The notes under the pieces are model-generated. The model was not told the origin of the DNA and searched no databases. It saw only the letters and a program-made list of their open reading frames with translations. A DNA stretch of 64,000 nt, from contig DAIORT010000001.1 in NCBI GenBank assembly GCA_036752905.1, positions 248,001 to 312,000 of the forward strand, read 5' to 3'. Of this stretch, positions 33,333 to 42,812 are shown one piece after another. Source of the DNA: UBA4877 sp002399345. Lineage in GTDB: Bacteria > Bacillota > Thermoanaerobacteria > Thermoanaerobacterales > UBA4877. Position numbers and translations under genes: made by a program. Every line of letters begins with the position of its first letter. Position 1 is the stretch's first letter.

Positions 33333-34309
33333 GTGACATCACCTTTCATCGGTCCGCTGGTAAGTGAATTTAACCCACCGTCATAGATGTCCTCCACGGT
33401 CCCCTTGCCCATCGAATCACCCAGGACTATGAACCTACCGAATATGCCGCCCGATACAAGCATATCTACATACGGCTTACTTTTAAGTTCTCCTACGTCC
33501 GATGCATGGACTGTTGTAATCACACTGACACCGGCATTGCACGCCTCCAGTATTGCATCGGCATCGGACTTTCTGCCTAACTCATCGGTACATATGACCT
33601 CGGGTGACATGGAGCGGATAAGCATGAGCATCCCTAAATCTTTGGGGCAGCAGTCCAATACATCGGTTCTTATGCCTACGTCATTTTGGGGCAAGCCATT
33701 ATAACAACCTGCTATTTCAGATCTTTCATCCACCACGCCTACCTTGAGGCCCGGCCTGCCCCTGCTGCCATTGCTCAAATTCCTTACTATATCCCGCAGA
33801 AGTGTCGTCTTCCCGGCCATCGGTGGTGAAAGTATCATAGTATTGTATACCCCGTTACTGGGTTTATATATATAGCTTATTACTTTATTGGATACACCTT
33901 TTATTTCTCGCGTAATTCTTACATTGAGGCAGGTAATATCCCTTAATGTCTTTATACCTCCCCCTTCAACTACGGCCCTCCCGGCCAGGCCGACCCTGTG
34001 CCCTCCCCTGAGCGTTATATATCCGTTCTTAAGCTCGTCTTCGAAGGCATATATGGAACTCTCGCTTATAAGTTCCAGTGTGCCGGCGATGTCATCATGG
34101 CTCACGACGCATGCTCTTTTCACATCGCGGGTTGTAGTCCCCTTAGCGGTGAGCATACCGTCCCGGCCGCTATCAATGACCATCAACGGCCTGTCCTCTC
34201 TTAAGCGAATCTCTTCCAAGCCTCCCCAGCCGTTCATCTGGGTGTATCTTTCGATTATCGTTCTCAGCCGCGTTGAGAGTCCATTCAGTATATTTTCATT
34301 AGTAGCCAT
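33329..34309 (-). CDS. spoIIIAA: Stage III sporulation protein AA (ATPase)
   Basis: Cytoplasmic AAA/secretion-type ATPase that powers the SpoIIIA channel. Seen: about 326 aa; Walker A SPPMAGKTTLLRDIVR, VVDERSEIAG, and Walker B-like EVICTDELGRKSDADA. I choose the ATG at 34309 because AGGAGG sits 9 nt before it; an in-frame ATG 27 nt upstream lies before the SD. First gene of the complete eight-gene operon AA-AH. A sigma-E promoter is expected but I could not pick one with confidence. Confidence 0.95.
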   Translation of the reverse strand: MATNENILNGLSTRLRTIIERYTQMNGWGGLEEIRLREDRPLMVIDSGRDGMLTAKGTTTRDVKRACVVSHDDIAGTLELISESSIYAFEDELKNGYITLRGGHRVGLAGRAVVEGGGIKTLRDITCLNVRITREIKGVSNKVISYIYKPSNGVYNTMILSPPMAGKTTLLRDIVRNLSNGSRGRPGLKVGVVDERSEIAGCYNGLPQNDVGIRTDVLDCCPKDLGMLMLIRSMSPEVICTDELGRKSDADAILEACNAGVSVITTVHASDVGELKSKPYVDMLVSGGIFGRFIVLGDSMGKGTVEDIYDGGLNSLTSGPMKGDVT

Positions 34310-34365
34310 ATTACATGTCCTCCTTTTCTGTATCATTTATATTTTATTCCGTCCAAAATTATGCC

Positions 34366-34397
34366 AATAAAAAAGATGAGCTTTTATGCTCATCTTT
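34366..34397 (-). terminator. Intrinsic terminator between the CD1247-type gene and spoIIIA
   Basis: Minus strand AAAGATGAGC, loop, GCTCATCTTT, then a T-run. A 10-bp stem that separates the spoIIIA operon from the genes upstream. Confidence 0.9.
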
Positions 34398-34425
34398 CTA
34401 AAAATATTCTATTCATCATTATATT

Positions 34426-34809
34426 CTAATCGTCGTCCGTATCCTCGTCATGGCCTGGGCACTCAAACTCAACCATTTCATGGCAGTTAGGACACTCTAC
34501 ACCTTCGCCGCTACTATAGGTATCCCTGTCAACATAGATTGTCTCATTACAATTAGGACATTGTATCTCACAGTAATCATCTTCATTATCATAATAGGAA
34601 TCCTCCAGGTCTGCTAGATCCTCATCTATATCCTCCACATAGTCACTAAGTTCGGACTGACTCCCATCTATATCATTTATCGCATCGGCAAACTCATCCA
34701 GGACATCTACAATAGCAAGGATTATCTTGCTCTCTTTGGTGTCTTCTTTTATACCCAAACCTTCGGCCAGGCCTTTCAAATACGAAACCCTTTCATTTAA
34801 ATATTCCAT
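34426..34809 (-). CDS. CD1247 N-terminal domain-containing zinc-ribbon protein
   Basis: 127 aa, very acidic. Seen: helical N-terminal part (SYLKGLAEGLGI...ILAIVDVLDEFADAI), an Asp/Glu-rich middle, and a zinc ribbon with CPNC and CPNCHEM pairs (about residues 84-108), then an Asp-rich tail. The family is common in clostridia near efp and pepP, as here. Cytoplasmic; function unknown. Confidence 0.85.
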   Translation of the reverse strand: MEYLNERVSYLKGLAEGLGIKEDTKESKIILAIVDVLDEFADAINDIDGSQSELSDYVEDIDEDLADLEDSYYDNEDDYCEIQCPNCNETIYVDRDTYSSGEGVECPNCHEMVEFECPGHDEDTDDD

Positions 34810-34848
34810 ATAAACTCCTCCCTTTAATATAATTTTATCATCCTGAAG

Positions 34849-35406
34849 CTACACTCTTTCCATGTACTCCCCGGTCCTGGTATCTATCCTTATAGTATCC
34901 CCTTGGTTAACAAAAAGAGGTACCTGTATCGTCGCCCCCGTCTCCACCTTGGCAGGCTTTGTACTACCGGATACGGTATTTCCCTTCACACCCGGCTCTG
35001 TCTGAGTAATCTTGAGTTCCACAAAGGTAGGAGGTGATATGGATATAACCTCCCCCTTAAAGAATTCCAGTGTGGCAACCATATTTTCCTTTAAATATGG
35101 AATCGAATCCTCAACCTTGTCAATACCTACGGCCTGTTGCTCATAGTTGTCAAGATCCATAAAATAATAAAGGCTGCCGTCATTATACAGATATTGCATA
35201 TCCCTTCTTTCTATATGTACCTCTTCGAACTTTTCTGTTGGGTTGAAGGTCGTCTCAACAGCGGAACCTGTCAAAACATTTTTATACTTCGTACGGACAA
35301 ATGCCGCACCCTTGCCCGGCTTTACATGCTGAAAATCGACGATAAGGCATACCTGACCATCGATCTCAACAGTCATCCCTTTCCTAAAATCACCTGCTGT
35401 AATCAT
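34849..35406 (-). CDS. efp: Elongation factor P
   Basis: Relieves ribosome stalling at polyproline. Seen: 185 aa, three beta-barrel domains, signature near the C-terminus GDTIRIDTRTGEYMERV. The tip residue that receives modification in many species is Lys32 (KPGKGAAF). No modification enzyme (EpmA, EarP, YmfI) is in the window. Follows pepP by 15 nt, the standard arrangement. Confidence 0.97.
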   Translation of the reverse strand: MITAGDFRKGMTVEIDGQVCLIVDFQHVKPGKGAAFVRTKYKNVLTGSAVETTFNPTEKFEEVHIERRDMQYLYNDGSLYYFMDLDNYEQQAVGIDKVEDSIPYLKENMVATLEFFKGEVISISPPTFVELKITQTEPGVKGNTVSGSTKPAKVETGATIQVPLFVNQGDTIRIDTRTGEYMERV

Positions 35407-35421
35407 TCAAATACCTCCCGA

Positions 35422-36483
35422 TTATAGTATCTCCAATTTTTTGTCGATATGTGTAAGATTTAATATACCATTATTTTTAATGACAAATATATCCTCTATA
35501 CGTACTCCGCCTAGATCGGGAATGTATATACCCGGCTCGCATGTAAGTATGGTGTTTTCCTTAAGCTTTTGTGTTCCTCTCCTGTTTGCCATAGGAAGCT
35601 CATGTATCTGCAGGCCGACACCATGTCCCAAACCATGACCAAAGTAATCACCATAGCCGTGCTTTGCAATCACGTCACGCCCCAGCTTATCAACCTCGGC
35701 ACCCGTCATACCGGCCTTTGTGCCCTCCAGTGCCGTAAGCTGTGCTTCCAGTACGACATCATATATCTCCTTTTGTTTGTCACTTATTTCTCCGACCACA
35801 TAGGTCCTGGTCATATCAGAACAATAATGATCCCAGACGATACCAAAATCAATGGTGACAAATTCACCTTTTTCTATTTTCTTATCGGTGGGCCCTCCAT
35901 GAGGCAGCGATGAGCGCAGACCACTGGCAACTATCGTATCAAAAGATAGGCCTGAAGAGCCCTTCTTTTTTATGTAAAACTCCAGCTCCAAGGCCAGCTC
36001 CCTCTCTGTAATACCTGGCCTTATCATACTTTTTACATAGGTTAATGCCTCTTCAGCCAATGCCTGGGCCTTTGCCATCTTCTTGATCTCGTCTTCGTCT
36101 TTAACCTGCCTGATTTCCTCAATCAAGCCGTTTAAAGGCGTTAGCTCAATTTCTCCTAGCGATTCCTTTAAGTTTACATACTCTTTAAAACTTACAAAGT
36201 CCTCTTCAAATCCTACATGTTTAATATGAAGTCCTTTTATAAAACCGGCAAGATCGTTTGCAGGGTTGTCCACTCTGACTATCTCACAACCGGGTGACTC
36301 ATTTTGCGCCTGCTCAGTGTATCTGGAATCGGTAGTCAAGTAAGCCTTACTCTCCGTTATGATTGCGCAGCCTTCTCCACCGGTAAAACCGGTCATATAA
36401 TACATATTATGAGGCTCAAATATCAAAGCAACATCAATATGTCTCTCTACCATACCGTGTCTGAGTTTCTCTATCCTATCCAC
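35422..36483 (-). CDS. pepP: Xaa-Pro aminopeptidase (M24 family)
   Basis: Metallopeptidase that removes N-terminal residues before proline. Seen: 353 aa; creatinase-like N domain, then pita-bread catalytic domain with metal ligands in VTIDFGIVWDHYCSDMTR (two Asp), HGLGHGVGLQIHE (His), TCEPGIYI (Glu) and GVRIEDI (Glu). GTG start at 36483 behind AAGGAGG with 8-nt spacing. Forms an operon with efp. Confidence 0.95.
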   Translation of the reverse strand: MDRIEKLRHGMVERHIDVALIFEPHNMYYMTGFTGGEGCAIITESKAYLTTDSRYTEQAQNESPGCEIVRVDNPANDLAGFIKGLHIKHVGFEEDFVSFKEYVNLKESLGEIELTPLNGLIEEIRQVKDEDEIKKMAKAQALAEEALTYVKSMIRPGITERELALELEFYIKKKGSSGLSFDTIVASGLRSSLPHGGPTDKKIEKGEFVTIDFGIVWDHYCSDMTRTYVVGEISDKQKEIYDVVLEAQLTALEGTKAGMTGAEVDKLGRDVIAKHGYGDYFGHGLGHGVGLQIHELPMANRRGTQKLKENTILTCEPGIYIPDLGGVRIEDIFVIKNNGILNLTHIDKKLEIL

Positions 36484-36558
36484 ATCAAATACCTCCTTCT
36501 TTACTATAATTTACTTTTATATACTACCACATATTATGTATATATTGAATAGTATCAC

Positions 36559-37419
36559 TCATATACTGCTTTTCAACTTCATATAGATATTCTTCATTGT
36601 CTTTGCATCCTCAGCCATCATAGTAGGAGATTCACTTATTACTACGGGCTCCATATTTCGTTCTACCAAAAGCTCGGCCAATGGTTTAAAATCAGGACCG
36701 AAGCCCTTATCTTTAAAATCACGATGTTTTTTCTCTCCATGCTCGGTATACTCGATATGGCTGAAATGTATATGAAATTTCACGGCCCTTTCATCACCCA
36801 GACTGTGCTCCATCTCATCCAAAATTCTCTTATAGTCATCTTTACTCTTTATACCACCGGTTGTCCTGGCATAAAGATGGCCGAAATCAATTGCCGGGAT
36901 GACCTCTCTATCTATATTACAAAGCTTGAGTACCTCTTCAAGATTACCAAGTTGATTTATCTTACCCAGTGTCTCCGGGCAAAGATGCACCTCATCATAG
37001 CCCAATGACTTCGTCTCATCTACTATTTCTTCAAAAAAATCCACAGCCCTTCCGAAGGCTCTGTCTCTGGTATCTTTACCAAGAGATCCGGGGTGAAATA
37101 TTACCCTTTTTGCTCCCATCCAATGAGCCGCAGTAATGCTCTCATTAAAATATCTTACGGTGTTTTTCTTCTTGACTTCATCCGTTGATGCCAGATTGAT
37201 ATAAAAAGGAGCATGAACGCTCATTATTAAACCCCTCGAGCTAAATTCTTTCCCAATATTTTTTGCTGTTTCCTCCTTTAACCTGACGCCTCTGCCGAAA
37301 GAATACTCAAAGACATCCAATCCCCGTTTCTTAAGCCACTCTGGGGCTTCAACAGTTCTCTTATGACCTTCATCATAAAAGCTGCGTGAGTTACCTGAAG
37401 GTCCAAAAAGTGCTGACAT
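36559..37419 (-). CDS. Endonuclease IV-like TIM-barrel protein
   Basis: Related to the AP endonuclease family 2 / xylose isomerase-like barrel. Seen: 286 aa; SVHAPFYINLAS, RVIFHPGS, HLCPETLGKINQLG, PAIDFGHLYA, FHIHFSHIEY and ISESPTMM, which place His/Glu/Asp ligands as in Nfo. Some substitutions compared with canonical endonuclease IV mean enzymatic AP cleavage is likely but not certain. Monocistronic; the pil operon terminator lies downstream. Confidence 0.85.
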   Translation of the reverse strand: MSALFGPSGNSRSFYDEGHKRTVEAPEWLKKRGLDVFEYSFGRGVRLKEETAKNIGKEFSSRGLIMSVHAPFYINLASTDEVKKKNTVRYFNESITAAHWMGAKRVIFHPGSLGKDTRDRAFGRAVDFFEEIVDETKSLGYDEVHLCPETLGKINQLGNLEEVLKLCNIDREVIPAIDFGHLYARTTGGIKSKDDYKRILDEMEHSLGDERAVKFHIHFSHIEYTEHGEKKHRDFKDKGFGPDFKPLAELLVERNMEPVVISESPTMMAEDAKTMKNIYMKLKSSI

Positions 37420-37476
37420 AAAATATCACCTTCCTCAGAACATTTTATCATAATCCCATAAGCCATAACAAGTATA

Positions 37477-37502
37477 TAAAAAAAGCAGGATACGCCTGCT
37501 TT
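37477..37502 (-). terminator. Intrinsic terminator of the type IV pilus operon
   Basis: Minus strand AAAGCAGG, loop CGTAT, CCTGCTTT followed by a T-run, directly after the pilO-like gene. Confidence 0.92.
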
Positions 37503-37506
37503 ACAG

Positions 37507-38076
37507 TTATTGCGTACCTGCGGTCTCGGTTCCCATATTTTCGCCCATGTTGTAATACTTAAGCGAAATACTTAAGTTTATATTACCCTTCTCATCCGCC
37601 ACCATATCAAGGCTTTTATAATTAAAAAACCTCTTTTGATTTTCCAGTAAGGCCAAGGTATTTATAGCCTGACTGTATGTACCTTTTAAATGTATGTCCA
37701 CTGGTAGCATATTATATGAAAAATTATCGCCCTCTAGGGATAATTTTTGCCGGGATTCTTCTCCGAAACTGATACTTATTTGCTGCATACCGCCTTTTGC
37801 TATAACCATATCAATAGTCTTCAAGAGAGATTCACTCTCCTTGGTTTTTGGTACAATATCATTAAATAAAGAAATATTTGACGTAGCCGGTACCCCGCGA
37901 TCACGCTTTACGGCAGAATGCGTTTCCGTAATGAACCTTTCCTTCCTTGAGATTTCTTTGTGCAGGAATTTTAACCTATCATAACGGGGCTTAAAGACAA
38001 AGTTACCGTAACAAACAAATAAGCAAAACAGCAGTGTAAAGATGAGGAGCTTTTTATCCCTGCGGCTGATTTTCAT
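37507..38076 (-). CDS. pilO: Type IV pilus inner-membrane assembly protein PilO-like
   Basis: Bitopic alignment-complex subunit linking PilM/PilN to the pilus machine. Seen: 189 aa; one N-terminal membrane segment (LLIFTLLFCLFVCYGNFVF), a coiled-coil stretch and a ferredoxin-like C-terminal domain (VDIHLKGTYSQAINTLALLENQKRF). Overlaps pilN by 23 nt. Last gene of the operon. Confidence 0.85.
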   Translation of the reverse strand: MKISRRDKKLLIFTLLFCLFVCYGNFVFKPRYDRLKFLHKEISRKERFITETHSAVKRDRGVPATSNISLFNDIVPKTKESESLLKTIDMVIAKGGMQQISISFGEESRQKLSLEGDNFSYNMLPVDIHLKGTYSQAINTLALLENQKRFFNYKSLDMVADEKGNINLSISLKYYNMGENMGTETAGTQ

Positions 38077-38611
38077 TTGTCTCTCCCCCCTTTAAGGTTG
38101 CCTCAATACTGAAGTCTAATAAATTATTTCCACCGCTTGCCGAAGTCTTAATGGACACATCTTTTATCCCGCCGACCCCATGCAGTCTTAAAGCAAATGA
38201 TGAGATGCTTCCATTATCTGTTGCCTTTCCACAAAGTATCACTTTTCCACGATTTATATTAAGAGACTTAAGCGAAACTTCGTCAAGCATACATTCCGCT
38301 ATTTCCGACATAAGACGCGATGCCGCAAATTTATTCTTGCTTAAAGTGTCAATAACTACCCTTTGACGCTTAAGCCCGCTGTTTTTCTTATCCAATGCGT
38401 TCATATCCTTTTGGCTGCTTTTAAGGTGCTCTATCTGATGATCCAGATCCTTATTTGTAGAATCTAATGTGTGTAAAACATGGTATGGCAAAATTAATAT
38501 AACGCATAAAAGAATAGCTGCCGTAACAAATAGGGCCGCCCGGGTAAACATTTCCTTCTTTATCCTCTTTTTCTTTTCATAATCCTTGGGTATAAGGTTT
38601 ATGTCCTTCAT
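38054..38611 (-). CDS. pilN: Type IV pilus assembly protein PilN-like
   Basis: Bitopic partner of PilO whose cytoplasmic N-terminus binds PilM. Seen: 185 aa; N-terminal INLIPKDYEKKKR (the PilM-binding motif INLLP-type), one membrane segment (ALFVTAAILLCVILILPYHVL), coiled coil and C-terminal domain. Overlaps pilM by 4 nt. Confidence 0.88.
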   Translation of the reverse strand: MKDINLIPKDYEKKKRIKKEMFTRAALFVTAAILLCVILILPYHVLHTLDSTNKDLDHQIEHLKSSQKDMNALDKKNSGLKRQRVVIDTLSKNKFAASRLMSEIAECMLDEVSLKSLNINRGKVILCGKATDNGSISSFALRLHGVGGIKDVSIKTSASGGNNLLDFSIEATLKGGETNENQPQG

Positions 38612-39606
38612 AGCTTTCCTTCTCTCATTGAAGCACCCAGAGCATTAAATACCATGCCACATCCGTGTGGCAGGAAACTGTCCGCAGTAACCGCCATAAG
38701 ATTAAGACACTCCGAAATATAAGACTGCAGCGGTAAAAAAGATGCGCCCCCACCTATCAAAAGAACCTTTTGCAGGCCATGAGGGTTGTATCTGGTTACA
38801 TAATAATCTACACACCTTTCCAATGCATTTTTGAAATCCTCAAAAAGATGCGATGAGTTTATAACTAAATTAGGGCAAGCAGATTCCTTTTTTAATTTCT
38901 CCGCCTCATTCATGGGTATATTCTCTTCACCAGATATCATACGAGTTATGTCATCACCACCTAAATCCAAAATCCTGCTGAATGCAAATACCCCGCCTTC
39001 AAAAAATGTAGCTGTGCTCCGCTGCCCTCCTACATCTAGTATGAGATAATCCACATATTCACTTTTATCTAGACACCCTGCAGCCTTTATAATACAGTTT
39101 TGATAAACATCAATGGCCGAAAGGTTTATACTCATCTTATCCGCCAGTTCAAGATAACCATTTATAAGCGAACGAGGAGCAGCTGCTAAAAGTATTCTTT
39201 GCTTTTGCATTCCACCGTTATTTACTATCTCCAGAGGCTTAAAGTCTGTAACAAACTCATCCAGTGAGGTTGGTATATACTCCTCGGCTATGTTATTAAC
39301 AAGCCGAGGTAGTTCTTTTGCAGGCACCGCCGGTATTATCATATCCCTGATAATAATGTCGGAGCTTAAAATAGAAAAAACTACGTTTTTTACACTCAGT
39401 TTGCTTTCACCGTTCAAGCAGTTATTAATAGCATCAGCTATTGTCGGAATATCCTTTATATATCCATTTATGCAGGACCCAGGCGGAGTCTTTATAGTTG
39501 AATATTTATATTTATGTATATCGTCCGGCGTACTTGCCAGTTTTATATTTTTACTGCCTATATCTATTCCGAGGTAACTGCGCTTGAATTTCTTAATTGC
39601 CGTCAT
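38608..39606 (-). CDS. pilM: Type IV pilus assembly protein PilM
   Basis: Actin-like cytoplasmic ATPase of the pilus alignment complex. Seen: 332 aa; phosphate-1 loop LGIDIGSKNIKLA, DYLILDVGGQRSTATFF and VLLIGGGASFLPLQSYI. AGGTG precedes the ATG. With pilN and pilO it forms the standard M-N-O module; no outer-membrane PilP/PilQ is present, as expected for a monoderm. Confidence 0.93.
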   Translation of the reverse strand: MTAIKKFKRSYLGIDIGSKNIKLASTPDDIHKYKYSTIKTPPGSCINGYIKDIPTIADAINNCLNGESKLSVKNVVFSILSSDIIIRDMIIPAVPAKELPRLVNNIAEEYIPTSLDEFVTDFKPLEIVNNGGMQKQRILLAAAPRSLINGYLELADKMSINLSAIDVYQNCIIKAAGCLDKSEYVDYLILDVGGQRSTATFFEGGVFAFSRILDLGGDDITRMISGEENIPMNEAEKLKKESACPNLVINSSHLFEDFKNALERCVDYYVTRYNPHGLQKVLLIGGGASFLPLQSYISECLNLMAVTADSFLPHGCGMVFNALGASMREGKL

Positions 39607-39639
39607 TTTTCACCTCAAAACCTTTATATTTTCTTCACA

Positions 39640-40275
39640 TTATTTTATTGTCCAGGATTTTATCTTTATAACTTCGTCTTTAGTTTTATCAAAGTCACAT
39701 TCCAATTCAGCCCTTCCCCTCATGAGAATATTTCTGTATGATCCTTCTGTCTCTAATGATATTACAAAACCGTAATAATTGTTCTTGTCGCTTCCATCAA
39801 GCACGTCTTTATCCACCCATAGGGGATAGATTACATCGTGATATGTATTTATATCCGAAACCTCTTCCTTTATATCAATTTTTTTAACTATAAAATATCC
39901 GTCTTTATAGACATTATTCCGCTCACCAAACCCCGCTGTGCTTTTCATACAATCCACTACATCATCAAATGTCTTATTTACCGCCTTGATCCTTGCTTGG
40001 ACCCGTAATTTATCCGTACCATAGCTATCTTCATCAATACCCTTAATCACCTCTGTAATGGCATTGTTTATTTCTTCAGCATTATAATCCGCGGCAAATC
40101 TGATCTGATACAAACCGGATTCCGCTAAATACTGCGATCTGGACATACCAGAGTATGCATTGGCAATATGATATTCAGACATTGTAAGCCCAATAAGTGA
40201 CATAGCAAATATCAAGAGCAGTGATGATATCATCAAAACAAAGACCATAACAAATCCTGCATTATTTTTTTTCAA
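39640..40275 (-). CDS. PilX-like pilus accessory protein
   Basis: 211 aa; short polar leader MKKNNAG then a hydrophobic helix (FVMVFVLMISSLLLIFAMSLIGL) with the EYHIANAYSGMSRSQYLAESGL pattern typical of PilX N-terminal domains. The rest is soluble and unrecognised. Probably a minor pilus component; the class III-like N-terminus lacks the GFTLIE box. Confidence 0.75.
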   Translation of the reverse strand: MKKNNAGFVMVFVLMISSLLLIFAMSLIGLTMSEYHIANAYSGMSRSQYLAESGLYQIRFAADYNAEEINNAITEVIKGIDEDSYGTDKLRVQARIKAVNKTFDDVVDCMKSTAGFGERNNVYKDGYFIVKKIDIKEEVSDINTYHDVIYPLWVDKDVLDGSDKNNYYGFVISLETEGSYRNILMRGRAELECDFDKTKDEVIKIKSWTIK

Positions 40276-40316
40276 AATGATTACCGCCCTTAATTTTGGT
40301 TGATTAAAGCAAAAAA

Positions 40317-40736
40317 CTACTTAGATAAATAAATAATATTGCTTAATGAATACCCATCAACACCAGTAATAGTAACAGATACCCTCCTTCCATCCATTGA
40401 AAACAAAAAACCAGCTATCAAATTTGCCAGTTCCTGCCCTTCATTACTGTTCATTGATATACAGTTCTTTCGGGGTACAAAAAAATAGTTGTTGTAACCT
40501 ACATAGAGCCTGTTACTCTCTATTTTTATATTACTTGAATCATTTGTTCTTTTTATATCCTGTGTTATCGTCTCCATGGCTCCCCGTACATTTTGTCTTA
40601 TATCCATGGATTTTTCTCTTTTTATATACGTTTCGGATGTACAATAAAAAAGAGAAACAGCCGTGAGGGCAATAACAGATATCAGCGCCACTGCAGCCAA
40701 GACCTCAATAAGCGTAAAGCCTCCCAAATTTTTCAT
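40317..40736 (-). CDS. Minor prepilin (PilW/GspJ-like)
   Basis: 139 aa; leader MKNLGG then FTLIEVLAAVALISVIALTAVSLF, a type IV prepilin N-terminus with cleavage after Gly and Glu5. C-terminal part short and beta rich. Overlaps the preceding prepilin gene by 4 nt. Confidence 0.82.
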   Translation of the reverse strand: MKNLGGFTLIEVLAAVALISVIALTAVSLFYCTSETYIKREKSMDIRQNVRGAMETITQDIKRTNDSSNIKIESNRLYVGYNNYFFVPRKNCISMNSNEGQELANLIAGFLFSMDGRRVSVTITGVDGYSLSNIIYLSK

Positions 40737-41119
40737 TCTGCGTCACTGCTTTCAGAGAGAGCATCGGGTTTATAATAAAAAGATAATATATATGGCGAAT
40801 TGCCATTCTTCTTTAAACTCACACTTATATTATAACGGGATATGCCGTTATTTATATAACTCTCTTGAATTTTAACAGTGTATACCCTGGGACCTTGCGA
40901 ATGCTCATCCAAGCGGACCGCTTTTATATCGCCGGCTTTTATACATTCCGCAGTATTCTGGGCTATAGTAGCTTCCTCGGTCAAAACCTCGGCAGCCCCA
41001 TCTGAATTTAAGGAGGAATAAAGAGAACCAAACACCGGTATGGAAATAAGAGCAAGCACAGCTATGGATGTAATGACTTCTATAAGAGTAAAACCACTGT
41101 CTTTTGATTTAAACTCCAT
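40733..41119 (-). CDS. Minor prepilin (PilV/GspI-like)
   Basis: 128 aa; leader MEFKSKDSG then FTLIEVITSIAVLALISIPVFGSLY, with Glu5 of the mature pilin. Assignment to PilV/GspI is from its position and size. Confidence 0.8.
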   Translation of the reverse strand: MEFKSKDSGFTLIEVITSIAVLALISIPVFGSLYSSLNSDGAAEVLTEEATIAQNTAECIKAGDIKAVRLDEHSQGPRVYTVKIQESYINNGISRYNISVSLKKNGNSPYILSFYYKPDALSESSDAE

Positions 41120-41143
41120 AGGTATAATCCCTCTCAGCTTAAG

Positions 41144-41593
41144 TTACAATTTTTTTATTAAAGCCCGCCCCGTAGACGGCTGTATTGTGATTATATACAT
41201 TCTGTTTATATATATACTGCCGGCACTGCTCGGTGCACCGGTTGCACTGAAGTAAATCCCATTTCTACTAATTTCGGCCATATTAGATGAAAGAGTAATT
41301 CCGTAGGGCACATTCACGGTTTTTAATATAACCGGCAGTCTGTCACCACTTTTTTTAATGACATAGTGATTATCGAATAGATACAGTGTATACTTTACAC
41401 CTGCGTCATTTATGTTCTGTTGTCTTACATATCTTATATCAAACAAAAGCTGCTCGGTTAAAAGCCTTGTATTCAACCCCGATTTGACTTTCACATGGCT
41501 CTCTATTGAAGGATATGATATAGATAAAATGATTCCCAGTATTGCAATAACGCACATCATCTCTATAAGTGTAAAACCACGGCAGCCGTTCAT
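41144..41593 (-). CDS. Minor prepilin (FimT/GspH-like)
   Basis: 149 aa; leader MNGCRG then FTLIEMMCVIAILGIILSISYPS, and a C-terminal region GIYFSATGAPSSAGSIYI that fits the GspH/FimT domain. Overlaps the prepilin peptidase gene by 4 nt. Confidence 0.83.
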   Translation of the reverse strand: MNGCRGFTLIEMMCVIAILGIILSISYPSIESHVKVKSGLNTRLLTEQLLFDIRYVRQQNINDAGVKYTLYLFDNHYVIKKSGDRLPVILKTVNVPYGITLSSNMAEISRNGIYFSATGAPSSAGSIYINRMYIITIQPSTGRALIKKL

Positions 41594-42336
41594 GGCTTAA
41601 ACATACTCAGATAAAAATCAATTATGCCATAACCATAAACTGCCGATATAAATGTACCAAATGCCAAAAATGGTCCGAATGAAATCATATCCTTCATTTT
41701 TCTCCTACGGGTTGTCACAAGTATAAGCCCTGCTGCACCACCAATTACAAAAGACAAAAAAAGAGACAAAAGCGTCCGGCTGCCGCCAAGATACCAACCG
41801 CAAGCAGCCATAAGTTTCACATCCCCCATCCCCATTGTCCCGGGCGCTATGACAGCTATCAAAAACAGAGCTCCGCAGCCAAGCAGAGACCCCACAAGGT
41901 TACCCAATAAGTTTTCTCTAAAAATACAGCTTAAAATAAAACCCACCGTAAACATAAACAAAAGCACTACGTCTGGTATAACCCCATCATTAAGGTCGGT
42001 AAAGAATACTACAATAAGGCCGGAAAAGAGTATCATGTATTTTACCGTAAGATATGTATATCCTAAATTTATAAATGTAAAAAGATATATTAAGCCTGCC
42101 GCTACTTCCACAACAGGGTATATTATGTTTATATGCTCGCCACAATATCTGCATCTACCCTTAAGGGTTATATAGCTAATAACAGGTATCATATCATTAA
42201 ATTTTAATCTTGTGCCACATGAGATACACCGGGAAGGAGGAAAGACAATGGACTGCCCTCTCGGTATCCTGTATATACATACATTGAGGAAACTTCCTAT
42301 AATAGTACCCAGCGCAAAGACAATCAAATAAATCAT
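41590..42336 (-). CDS. pilD: Prepilin peptidase / N-methyltransferase
   Basis: Membrane aspartic protease (A24) that cleaves prepilin leaders and methylates the new N-terminus. Seen: 248 aa; N-terminal four-Cys zinc domain (CISCGTRL and CRYCGEH), about seven membrane segments, and the catalytic Asp residues in FFTDLNDGVIPD and GMGDVKLMA. Serves all five prepilin-type proteins of the operon. Confidence 0.94.
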   Translation of the reverse strand: MIYLIVFALGTIIGSFLNVCIYRIPRGQSIVFPPSRCISCGTRLKFNDMIPVISYITLKGRCRYCGEHINIIYPVVEVAAGLIYLFTFINLGYTYLTVKYMILFSGLIVVFFTDLNDGVIPDVVLLFMFTVGFILSCIFRENLLGNLVGSLLGCGALFLIAVIAPGTMGMGDVKLMAACGWYLGGSRTLLSLFLSFVIGGAAGLILVTTRRRKMKDMISFGPFLAFGTFISAVYGYGIIDFYLSMFKP

Positions 42337-42365
42337 TCTTCCCTTTCTAAATAAAGAATATAATA

Positions 42366-42773
42366 TTATTTATCCTCAGTATAAGGATATAACAACTTAC
42401 CGCCTTCACCGTAGCTGACCTCAATAACTGGACTTTCATCATCACCGGAAACCTCTAGAAAAAAGGTCTGCGCCTTTTTATTTTGTGGTTTGGGCACCGA
42501 GTCTAAATAACGTTCCGCCACCAAAACATGGTTGTCATTCACCGCACCCGACCCCGGGAATTCATTTTCTTCTATTATGTATTGCTTTGCCGCATTGGCA
42601 ATGGTAAGTGCGGTGGCCCTGTCCGCCCCCTCTCTAGCCCGCGACATGGCACGCGCCACATTAGGTACCGCTATGGTGACAAGTATACCGAGTATGGCTA
42701 TGACAGCCAAAAGCTCAATAAGTGTAAAACCCTGCTGATTTGCTTTAAGATTTTTACCTGATCGATTCAACAT
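42366..42773 (-). CDS. pilA: Major type IV pilin / GspG-like prepilin
   Basis: Candidate structural subunit of the pilus. Seen: 135 aa from the ATG at 42773 (AGAGGTGG upstream); leader ending KANQQG, then FTLIELLAVIAILGILVTIAVPNVARAM. The mature domain carries a GspG-like KQYIIEENEFPGSGA segment but few cysteines, and an acidic C-terminus. A longer in-frame start at 42806 lies before the SD. Placed between pilC and pilD. Confidence 0.87.
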   Translation of the reverse strand: MLNRSGKNLKANQQGFTLIELLAVIAILGILVTIAVPNVARAMSRAREGADRATALTIANAAKQYIIEENEFPGSGAVNDNHVLVAERYLDSVPKPQNKKAQTFFLEVSGDDESPVIEVSYGEGGKLLYPYTEDK

Positions 42774-42812
42774 TTTATCCACCTCTTTCTTATCATATAT
42801 TTTCATACGACT